NCBI RefSeq assembly: GCF_023065955.2
Contig: NW_026623019.1
Location: forward strand, 20,167,850-20,231,849
Length of the DNA: 64,000 bases
Reading direction: 5' to 3'
DNA from: Ursus arctos
Taxonomy: Eukaryota; Chordata; Mammalia; Carnivora; Ursidae
Positions 55,600 through 64,000 of this stretch are shown piece after piece. The notes beneath the pieces are model-generated. The model did no database searches, was not told where the DNA came from, and was given only the letters and a program-made list of their open reading frames with translations. The translations under genes were made by a program, and so were the position numbers. The number at the start of each line of letters is the position of its first letter. The first letter of the stretch is position 1.

Positions 55600-56540
55600 A
55601 CGGTCTCAAGGTTCTGCTGTAGGGCCTCTGCTCCTCTTTCTCTACATTCTATCCCTGAGTTAGTATTTTCAAGATTGATTTCCTTATTACCAAAACTATG
55701 CAAGTTTTTTTTCTCCCACTCCATCCATATATTCATATCTCTAGCTACCTACTGAATATTTCCCCTTAAATATCATATAAGTGTGTCCCAGTCTATGGGG
55801 TGAAACTAAACTCACCATATACGCCAATAAATTTACTTCTTTACCTATAGTCTCCCTCTTATGAAGAATGATGTGGCCATGAACTCAGATGCCCATGGAG
55901 AAGGTCTAGAAGTCATCTTACTTTCTTCGTATTCATTACTCACTCCCCACATCCAAACACAAAGGCACAGTTCTGGTGGATTTAACTTCCGTAATATTGT
56001 CTAATACCTTCCCCCCCTTCTCAGGCCCTGTTGTCACTGCCTCCTTCATTTCTTCATTTTATCTTTTCTCAGTTATAAGAGTATTTTCCTAACTGGTGTC
56101 TCTGGTTTCTCCAAGTTCTGCTGCTCATAGCTGGGGAAAAAAAAAAATCTTTCTGAAAAGAAATCTGGCCACATTGACCCCATGCCTCCATGAACAACTT
56201 GCCAGTGCTTTCAGGATTAAGATCAACCATTAGTTTGATTCACATGATCTTTCATGAGTTTTGCCTCTAGGCACTCTGTTGACTCAGACTTCTACCCACC
56301 CATTCCTTGACCACATGCAACCTTCACTTTATCCATGCTGAGTTACTAACAATTCCCCAACCTTATCATGTGCTTTCTGCCTTCCAAACTGCCTTGAATA
56401 ATTCATTCTTTATCTCTATTACTTTTACATAGTTAATTTCTTTTTTCTTTTCAGAACTCAGCTCATATTTCACATTTTCCAGAATAAATTTCTTGTCTAT
56501 ATAATCACAGTCTAATTTATATGCCCCAACCCCCATATTC
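55600..56540 (+). mobile_element. L2 LINE 3' portion, diverged
   Basis: Landmarks in L2 order: CTACCTACTGAATATTTCCC, TCCTAACTGGTGTCTCTGGT, TCTGGCCACATTGACCCCAT, CTTGCCAGTGCTTTCAGGAT, TAAGATCAACCATTAGTTTG, CATGATCTTTCATGAGTTTT, GAACTCAGCTCATATTTCAC. No open frame remains. Confidence 0.72.
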
Positions 56541-56643
56541 CCATTTATCAAGCATCATAAAATGTTCATATTATTTAATCCATTTATTTACCCTCAAAAC
56601 TTTCACAATATATTAAAAGCAACAAGCATGAAAAGTCATTGGC

Positions 56644-56831
56644 AGGGTGCCTGGGTGGCTCAGTCGGTTAAACGTCTGCCTTTGGCTCAAGTCATGATCC
56701 TGGAGTCCCAGATGGAGCCCTATGTCGGACTCCCCGTTCAGCAGGGAGTTTGCTTCTTCCTCTCCCTCTCCCCGCTGGTGTTCTTTCTCTCTCACTCACT
56801 CTATCTCTCAAATAAAGAAAATCTTTTTTTA
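56644..56831 (+). mobile_element. CAN-SINE with 13-bp TSD
   Basis: The head is AGGGTGCCTGGGTGGCTCAG and the tail is CTCTCAAATAAAGAAAATCT. AAAAGTCATTGGC (56631-56643) and AAAAGTCACTGGC (56832-56844) flank it with one mismatch. A 174-codon open frame (56562-57086) reads straight through the SINE and both flanks and is not a gene. Confidence 0.95.
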
Positions 56832-56844
56832 AAAAGTCACTGGC

Positions 56845-57480
56845 GTATCCTAGGAAAACATACAATTTTTCATATTTTCAACTTCTGTAAGCCTTCTATA
56901 CTCCCTATACAACAAAAACTTCACATCACTTTCTTATCTCTTTTTTTTTTTTTCCACATCTGTGCATCAGCTGAAGAGGAACATTTTAAGCTATGGTTTC
57001 CCCCTTCGAAACAGTCATATTTGGCAGTGTCACCATCGTTTTTTCTCTTCAGCAGTGTTTGTGCAATTATTTCAATATATTATTGAATGTTCTACTTATT
57101 TTGCAAATAACATAAAAATTAGTAGGAAAGATAAACATTAAATTGCTGATACAAATAAGAAAACACTTGTTCCACAAATGTGATAAAATTGCAAAAAAGG
57201 AAGAAATCAGGAAATTTTTAGCTTCAGTAAGTCACTCACTAGAATTTAACTAGTTGACAATGTACTATTGCAAATAAAAGAACAAAAGCTTTCTGTAACT
57301 GTTGAAAACATACTGTCTTAAAGAAGTAGAGTTGTGGATTTTATAATTTTTTTTAGGTATGGGAAATGAGATTTCCCTTATAACTTATAAGTACATTGTA
57401 CAAACTTCATGCATTTCACTTTCATGGACCTATCAGAGAATGCATTTTATTTGACCACATAGGACTATTTGTACTTATGA
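56845..57480. other. Unassigned AT-rich sequence
   Basis: No gene or clear repeat seen. Confidence 0.5.
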
Positions 57481-57484
57481 AAAA

Positions 57485-57860
57485 CTATAAGCAATCTAAA
57501 TATGCATCAGTAGATTGGGAGCAATTGACTGATGCTACAATCACTGAGTAGAATATTATACAGCCATTATTATGAAGGCTATGGAATCACCTGTAAACAT
57601 AGTATAATCTAGTAGCAAATTGAATGGTAAATTAAAATCGCATGTCCATAATTAATTCATGAGATATAATAATATATCACACTGGAAAATTATCAGAAAG
57701 GCATAGGCCAAATTTACAAAGCTGTGCAGTTTTTATAGCGGTGTTATGGACAATTTCCCTCTATATCCAAGCTCTTTATAAGTATTACTATTTCTAGAAG
57801 AAAAGCTTAAGAGGAGGTTATTTCTAGAGGCTCAGCACTGGGGTAGGAATAAACATCAAT
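57485..57860 (+). mobile_element. L1ME/L1MC-type late ORF2/3' fragment
   Basis: AAGCAATCTAAATATGCATC, AGTAGATTGGGAGCAATTGA, AGAATATTATACAGCCATTA and GCTTAAGAGGAGGTTATTTC follow old L1 3' sequence (consensus acaatctaaatgtccatcaatagg...). Confidence 0.7.
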
Positions 57861-58440
57861 CATAAATAAAACAAATGTAAATCCTCTATTGTAAATCCTC
57901 TACTGGGGAGAAAGCATATTTTCAGTTGCAAAGGAAACAGATGCATATTAGCCAGAAGCATGTTTTTACTGTCTATATTTGAAACTTAAATATGATGAAA
58001 TGAGCTGTGGATAGATACTGAGTTGACAAGGAGTGAGATGTGCTGGATTTTTCTTTTGTCAGTTTGTTTACATTGGGAGCAACATTTCCTAGAATCCCTA
58101 ACTCCATATGGTTTCAGCTTAGAGTTGGCTAAAAGTGAAGCTGCTTCAGATGTGACAAGTAGAAGTGAAACAATAGCCATTACACTCTGGATATCAGCAC
58201 TGGTTAGAAGCAAGTTGCCCCAATACATGTGGGTTCCAGTGTGTCTTCTTTCCTACTCAGCAGCAAGCTTCCTTCCTATTGGTCATAATAACAAATAGTG
58301 ACCCCAAGCCCATCTATCACCACCACTTAGATATGAACCCAGAAAAGAAAGAGTCACAAAAAGTAAGTAACTTTCCAGAGGCTTCTACACACAGAGAAGT
58401 AGGTGATCTGATTAAAAGTGTGGCTGAGTTTCCGCAGAAA
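57861..58440. other. Unassigned sequence, possibly older LTR material
   Basis: The 58060-58200 part (AACATTTCCTAGAATCCCTA and later text) resembles LTR-type repeats that precede the MLT1 end at 58450. Antiparallel short frames here lack any recognised domain. Confidence 0.35.
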
Positions 58441-58449
58441 TCAACATCA

Positions 58450-58612
58450 ATGGCCAGCCATGTGAGTGGCCATCTTGAATGCTCAGATGACTGCAGCCTC
58501 ATGAGAAAACATGACCAAGAACCACCCCAGTCAACCCACAAAGAGAGATATTAATAACAAATGTGTTTTAAGCCAATAAATTTGGGGGTGACTACCAATA
58601 GATAATTTGAGT
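58450..58612 (+). mobile_element. MLT1-type LTR 3' end
   Basis: GCCAGCCATGTGAGTGGCCA, TCAGATGACTGCAGCCTCAT, CAAGAACCACCCCAGTCAAC, TTTTAAGCCAATAAATTTGG and AATAGATAATTTG follow the MLT1 LTR 3' half in order. Confidence 0.8.
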
Positions 58613-59030
58613 GATGACGAAGAGGAAGGAGATGCCTTGAACAGTGCAACATGGAGGTGACAATCGTCATTCTTTCTTCTCAGAAGAAGCAGTATAGATA
58701 AATTATCATAGGCCCAGAGGCCAAAGATTTAGAATTAAGTTTATTTTTAATTTGGTTTCTGGTAAGTGAGAATTAAAATACAAATCTGAACACTATCCAA
58801 AGCACATTTCTTTTTAGATTATGAATCCCTGCCAACGGATATATAATTCTAAGACACTATTCACAGAGAAATGTTGGGTGAAAAGGGAATACAAGGGACT
58901 TTTCCATAATAATCCTTAAGGATTATTGCTACTATTTAGCCAACTTATTTTACAAAACACCAAAAACCAGTATATAATCTTGGGCAATGATTAACATATA
59001 TTTCTTAAATGTAGTTAAAAATAAAAAGTA

Positions 59031-59237
59031 GGGTATCTGGTGGATCAGGTGGTTAAGGATCTGCCTTCACCTCAGGTCATGATCCCGGGGTCCTGGGATT
59101 AAGCCCACATAGGGCTCCCTGCTTAGTGGGGAGCCTGCTTCTCTCTCTCCCTCCACCCCCACAGCTTGTGCTCTCTTTCTCGCTCTCTATCTCAAATAAA
59201 TAAAATCTTTAAAAAAAAATAAAATAAAAAAATAAAC
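59031..59237 (+). mobile_element. CAN-SINE with 11-bp TSD
   Basis: AGGGTATCTGGTGGATCAGG is a diverged head, followed by GATCCCGGGGTCCTGGGATT, with an AAATAAATAAAATC tail extended by A-rich text. AATAAAAAGTA flanks it (59020-59030 and 59238-59248). Confidence 0.93.
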
Positions 59238-59312
59238 AATAAAAAGTAAGTTCTTTTGATTTATGGATTGAGAATTATAAATTCTGAAAAACAATGTGCA
59301 TTTTGTCTTTTT

Positions 59313-59385
59313 TCCCCCAACTTTATTGAGGTTTAACTAGATACAAAGTGAACATAATTAATGTGCACTATTTGGTGAGTTTGGT
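59313..59385 (-). mobile_element. L1M 3' end fragment, minus strand
   Basis: CAACTTTATTGAGGTTTAAC and TTAATGTGCACTATTTGGTG follow the reverse complement of an L1M terminus. Confidence 0.6.
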
Positions 59386-60002
59386 TTCTTATGTTTTTCT
59401 AAAAGCAAAACTAATCTATTCTACACTTTTCAGAGAAAAAGTGAAGGCGACAAAATGGATGCTATACCACTGCTATTCTGGGTACAACTACACAAAAAAG
59501 ATCTCTCTTTTTTTTGGCTGTGGTACAGAAATAGAGAAAGGTAGAGACAGAGAGAGATGGGGTTGGGAGGAAGAAGTAAATATAGCCCGAGATATTCTAA
59601 AATGTAAATAAAGGATATCCGTTGTATTTACATAATCTGGTTAATGATTTGGTTAAATGGAAAAATCATGACCCACGCCATACAGCTGTGTGGTTTCAGT
59701 TTCAAAGACTCATTCCAGGAAGGAATAGCGGTGGTTATCAGCTCTGCACTCCCATCTTATGGGGAAGACCAGAACCAATAAAACCATCAAACCTAAAAGT
59801 ATTCTTATAAGAAAAAGAGAGTGAGAGAGAGATTTTAAATCTGTTTCTCCTGCAGTTTTCATGGTCCTGATGAAGTTAGTTATACTCTGCAGATTAAAAT
59901 CTCAAAACAGGTAAAATTAAATTCTACAGGCCTTTATAGCCAGACTAAATCCTTTTCTAACACTGGAGTGAGAAAAGGGAATTATGCATTCCTTAAGACA
60001 TG
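59386..60002. other. Unassigned sequence
   Basis: No gene or clear repeat. A GAGA-rich patch lies at 59535-59560. Confidence 0.5.
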
Positions 60003-60016
60003 AACCTCAAAATTTT

Positions 60017-60213
60017 TTTTTAAAGATTTTTTATTTATTTATTTGACAGAGATAGAGACAGCCAGCGAGAGAGGGAACACAAGCAGGGGGAGTGGGAGAG
60101 GAAGAAGCAGGCTCATAGCGGAGGAGCCTGACGTGGGGCTCGATCCCATAACGCCAGGATCACGCCCTGAGCCGAAGGCTGACGCTTAACCACTGTGCCA
60201 CCCAGGCGCCCCT
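60017..60213 (-). mobile_element. Young-subtype CAN-SINE with perfect 14-bp TSD
   Basis: A T-run and AGATTTTTTATTTATTTATT lead, and GCCACCCAGGCGCCCC closes; internal GATCCCATAACGCCAGGATC marks the young subtype. AACCTCAAAATTTT flanks it exactly (60003-60016 and 60214-60227). Confidence 0.97.
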
Positions 60214-60227
60214 AACCTCAAAATTTT

Positions 60228-61388
60228 ATTCAACGGGGGAGAGAGTTACACCAAGATCTTTTCAAAACCTATGTCAAAAGAAGGATTAAGAGCTTTTATG
60301 CTACTTCTTTCTTAACATTTGGGGAAATTTTTCATCTACCTAAGAAATGGGGTTGTACCTTTGTTAATGTATGTCCATATAAAGAGATCAGACAGAAGAA
60401 AAAAATGTTTGCTTCCCCCTCACCTTCATGCTAATCGCATGTACGTTAATTATGCAAGGAGTCAGGGTGAGCTGACTCAGTATTCTTTCCCTTTTGTTTG
60501 CTAGCTCATTATTCCCAAATCCAAAGAACACTAAGAATCATAGGTATTCACACAATGACATCCTTAAGAAAACAACTCTGTAAGTTCTAAAGTTGTATGA
60601 CAGATACAATTAGCAAAAAAGTTGTTTTTTCTTCTATTATTTCCTATGGGAAAAAGGAGGGGCAAATTATCCTCAGTCTTCATTTTATTTCAAAACATTC
60701 AGACTGAAAAGAACCTTGCCATGTAAGAAGAAAAAAAAGTACAATTATACACCAGAAGAAGATTCCTCAATGCAAAAGAACCTAATACATTAAAAGTAAT
60801 ATGATGCTTTACAGTCAGCCCCAATGACTCCCTGTGTCATTGTTTGTTAGACCTTGTATACCAAAATGCTGTTTGAATGACTACACTCTACAGGAGATAG
60901 ATACAATGAAAGACCTTTACACATGGACCTCAGCAACAGCCCATCTCTTCCCTCTCTCTCACTTCCCATCTTATAGTTAATAGTGTAATGCTAGATTTTT
61001 TAAATGAAGTTAAAAGAAAAACTGTTTCCTACGGCCTTCATCTTTTGTCCGTTTGTCATTAGCGTGACTCCAAGAAATGTATGACAGAGAAACAGAGCTG
61101 TCTGGGAAGTCTGGATGATTAAGCAATGGGATATTTGGCTGTGGGGCACATGGATGCCATCAAAGACCGCTAAAGCCGTAAATTCCTCTGACAATAGTCT
61201 CCATCAGAAAACCAGACTGAGAGAAGTTAGTTCTCTTTTGGATGAAGGACCCAATGGAATATTTAAAACCACATAGTTAAGCCAACTTAACTGGGGTTAG
61301 AGGTTCAGGTCTGAGGAATTGAACTGGGTAAACCCATGTCTTTCTCTCTACCATATTATGTTATATTTTAGCATATGGTAGTGTATTC
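60228..61388. other. Repeat-poor unassigned sequence
   Basis: Over 1 kb without recognised repeats. Near 60430-60530 the text CATGCTAATCGCATGTACGT, TAATTATGCAAGGAGTC and GAGCTGACTCAGTATTC combines homeodomain-, octamer- and AP-1/Maf-like motifs. No gene seen. Confidence 0.4.
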
Positions 61389-61467
61389 TAACTATCTATC
61401 CATCTATCCATCTTCCTATTTACCTATCTATCAATCTACTAATCTATCATCTATCTGTCTATCACCT
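61389..61467. repeat. (CTAT)n/(CCAT)n tetranucleotide tract
   Basis: Interrupted CTATCTATCCATCTATC units over about 78 bases. Confidence 0.95.
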
Positions 61468-63142
61468 AATGCAGCCAAATAAGGTAAAATAGGCCAGGGA
61501 AGCCTCCTTCATAAGAGGAGACAACGCTATCTGTAGAAGGCCAAGAAGCCAGCAAGTTGGGGCCCTGGGAGAAGCAGGCAAGAACTAGGCCAATTACACT
61601 TCTAGGCCTTGTGCTAAAGAGACCAAAGGGGTCTTCTACGCTCATCTGAGCCAGCGACCCTGTACGTATATGGGGCAAAGCAAGTAACACAGAGGAGGCT
61701 TTTCTTGAAATATGTTCACACCTTCGTAGCACTTAATGTACCCGTGAGCAACTGGTCAGGCCTCAAGAATGTCAAGATACCTATCCGGACCGTACGTTAA
61801 CACAGCTCACAAAGGACAGCTTAGGCATTTTATTTCCAAATAGCTCAGACAAGCGGCGGCCCCATGTCCCAAATAAACTAGATGACCAAATGTCTGAAGC
61901 TGGAGAAAAGTTTGTGCCATTTCAGTACGTGACGGCAAAGCTTGTTTGATATAAAAACAAAAACTTTTGTCAGCCTGATTTGAGAAGAGTCAAGAAAGGA
62001 AGTAAAAATTAAAAAAGAAAATATTTAAAAAACTCATAAGCACGTTAACATCATAAGAGCCTGTGCTCAAAGACACAAACTTCAACATGCACGCGGTACC
62101 CTAAATCTTTTCAAGTCATGTGCCTTGGACTGCCTGCCCCCATCTACATTTTTTCTTTATTTTCAGCCACTCTTTCTTTTTTTTTCTCTTTCTTAACAAC
62201 AGGTCTCAGAACCACTGCAGTGCATCTCAGCAAGCATCACCTGGTTCCTCCAGAGCATATGAGATGATCTCCGTGTTAAAGCGACAGCCCACTTCTTTCC
62301 AAGTTCTGATCCTTCAATTTGCTAATTACGTAGAAAAAGGTCTTCTCCCACTCTAGGCAACTTGAAGGCGAGAACCATCCATCCTTCAATTTCATTTCTA
62401 CCATCTACCATCTAATCAAGCCTACAGTAAGTGGTGACTAAAAGTTTATTGGCTTTTTAAATAAAACTCAGAGAAAAAAATCTTCACAATAGTGAATAAA
62501 TCATTCCAGCTCAATTTGTACAATGAAATAAGACTTCTCAGTGTGTTTTATGATTTAGGTTGCAAATTGCAATAAGCACCTAAAATGCCTGCTGATTCAA
62601 TAGAAAGGATAAAGTATACGTGAGCATGAGTTTTCTTCTTCCAAATGAAGCCGAGATAGCCTTTTCATCCCTCAAGTGTGAAAAGACTGAGTGCTGATGG
62701 GACTGTTTATCAGGCAGATTATCATCTCCTCCAATTAAAAGTCACTTCAGAAAAAAACATCACATCCCTGTTTATGTGTGTGTGCTTCTGATATGTACAA
62801 GTTTCACACTTTAGCCACCACACCTTAATAAAGAACTACGAAGCACATTAGTATCAGTTCCATTCATTTTTAACAATGACTGGAAACCGTGGTGATTTTA
62901 CAAACAATATTTAATGACCGAAAATGGCATCTAGTCCTTCACTATTTATGAGAATCTTGCCCTTGAATCCTGAAGAGTTAATATCAGCTAAGTATATTCT
63001 TCTGAACGGTTGATGACTCGGGGAAAACATCTATTTTATCTTGAGGATTTCTCATTACTTTGGCTCGTTTATGTAATCTTATTCCAGAATTACCCATTTC
63101 CATCTAAACCATAATGCACATGCATACACAGACATGCGCGGA
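61468..63142. other. Repeat-poor unassigned sequence
   Basis: About 1.7 kb with no recognised mobile element or gene. CpGs are somewhat more frequent at 61640-62100 (for example TATCCGGACCGTACGTTAAC, AAGCGGCGGCCCC). Candidate conserved non-coding sequence, untested. Confidence 0.4.
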
Positions 63143-63187
63143 CATACACAACACACACACACACACACAAATCACACACATCACACA
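63143..63187. repeat. (CA)n microsatellite
   Basis: ACACACACACACACACACAC run followed by AAATCACACACATCACACAG. Confidence 0.96.
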
Positions 63188-63641
63188 GAAATAGGAGCTA
63201 TTCTAAAATAAGACAGCTGAGATTCCTTCGAAATTCACATGAATTATTTGGCTTTAGTGCCATCCTTCATCTTTAAAACCATGTAAATTATCTCAATAAA
63301 TCAAAAAAAAAAAGGACAAAAGTTATGATTTTCTCTCCAATAAAATGTGAACTGCATATAACTCTTCATTTACAGCCATGCTCCTTGTGAGCAACTTTCT
63401 GGAGTTAGAGCCTGAAGAAATAGCACAGAGAACACAGTCAGCTCTCACCACGGAGCCACGATTCCCAAGCCAAGCAAACACCCTACTTAGCACAGAGTGT
63501 ATCTTTCGGGGAAATTTCTACCAAGCCCACTTCACCACTTCCATATTGGTTCAAGGAAGGTAAAGGGCAGCCAGGCCTTTAAACAAATGGCTCAGCTTAG
63601 AAATAGATAATTTTAAAGCCTTGGATTTTGAATTTTCTTTT
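63188..63641. other. Unassigned sequence
   Basis: No gene recognised; the short frame at 63378-63563 lacks any domain. Confidence 0.45.
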
Positions 63642-63850
63642 CTCTCTCTTTCTCTTTTTTTTTAAGACTTATTTATTATTAGAGAGAGAGTAGGGGTGAG
63701 GGGCAGAGGGACAGGGAGAGAGAGAATCTCAAGCAGACTCCCTGCTGAGCGTGGAACCCAATAGGGGGCTCAATTCTAGGACCCTGAGATCCTGACCTGA
63801 GTGGAAATCAAAAGTCAGCTGTTCAACCGACTGAGCCACACAGGTGCCCC
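63642..63850 (-). mobile_element. CAN-SINE, minus strand
   Basis: A CT/T-rich stretch and AAGACTTATTTATTATTAGA lead, and GAGCCACACAGGTGCCCC closes. Imperfect flanks AATTTTCTTT and AAGTTTTCTT suggest a decayed target-site duplication. Older copy. Confidence 0.93.
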
Positions 63851-64000
63851 AAGTTTTCTTTTTAAAGAAGATTTTGAAGACCTCTTTTGAAGTTTTCATC
63901 ATCAAATAAATACAGGCAATTTCTCTTTGTTATGCACTTTCAGGCTAATAGAGGGTTTTCCAGATGCATATTTTTTTTTCCCTCGTTTGATTGACCTCGT
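63851..64000. other. Terminal unassigned sequence
   Basis: Window end; nothing recognised. Confidence 0.6.

Noticed and set aside
56562..57086. 174-codon plus-strand frame
   Set aside because: It runs through a CAN-SINE and both target-site duplications; the SINE supplies about a third of it.
61389..61467. CRISPR-like regular repeats
   Set aside because: CTAT/CCAT units are contiguous simple sequence without spacers; the genome is mammalian.
1..64000. tRNA genes
   Set aside because: tRNA-like A/B-box text occurs only in SINE heads, which have degenerate acceptor ends and SINE tails.

Overview
The window is nuclear DNA from a carnivoran mammal, most likely an arctoid and probably a bear or giant panda. 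The lineage is shown by 18 tRNA-Lys-type CAN-SINEs, whose heads read GGGGCGCCTGGGTGGC on one strand and GCCACCCAGGCGCCCC on the other. Several belong to a young subtype with CGGCGTTATGGGATCGAG and a CTCTCGCTGGCTGTCTC tail, which I associate with bear and panda SINEs. That species-level call is inference. Base composition is AT-rich and CpG-depleted. There is no operon structure and no bacterial or phage signature.

I find no supportable host protein-coding gene. The only long open frame (29197-30255, continuing past one stop to 30915) is the C-terminal part of LINE-1 ORF2. The remaining open frames are short, low-complexity, or cross SINEs and old repeats. The window is best read as intergenic or deep-intronic sequence built up by successive retrotransposon insertions.

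Layout. 1-7 kb: CAN-SINEs, a possible degenerate LTR-element pair (2080-2560 and 4440-4870) around retrovirus-like sequence, an MLT1-type LTR, a 3' L2 piece, and an old L1 fragment split by a polypyrimidine tract. 7-12.3 kb: an old plus-strand L1M with 5'UTR-like, ORF1-region, endonuclease and 3'-end parts but most of ORF2 deleted, itself interrupted by a minus-strand young L1 3' end. 12.3-18 kb: mostly single-copy sequence with L2 and MIR relics. 18-24.4 kb: a U2 snRNA retropseudogene, two SINEs, and a roughly 5.4 kb minus-strand L1M that carries a 5S rRNA retropseudogene. 24.7-32.3 kb: nested L2, hAT, SINE and L1 insertions, including the ORF2 pseudogene. 32-48 kb: mostly unique sequence with SINEs, MIRs, microsatellites, a CpG-enriched patch near 36.5-36.9 kb and a GC-rich but CpG-poor block at 42.8-43.6 kb. 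48.8-50.1 kb: two old L1 pieces in opposite orientation. 50-64 kb: unique sequence with MER20, L2, MIR, MLT1 relics and five SINEs.

The most informative observations are two tailless, 3'-truncated small-RNA retropseudogenes (U2 and 5S) with target-site duplications, and a 28-bp GC-rich insert containing a NotI site and flanked by a 6-bp repeat inside an old L1. Others are a SINE whose tail has become a ~120-bp AT microsatellite, an internally deleted L1M, and a CpG/CRE/AP-1 cluster that may be regulatory. I did not find a new multi-gene system. Repeat-family names come from remembered consensus features and need RepeatMasker confirmation.
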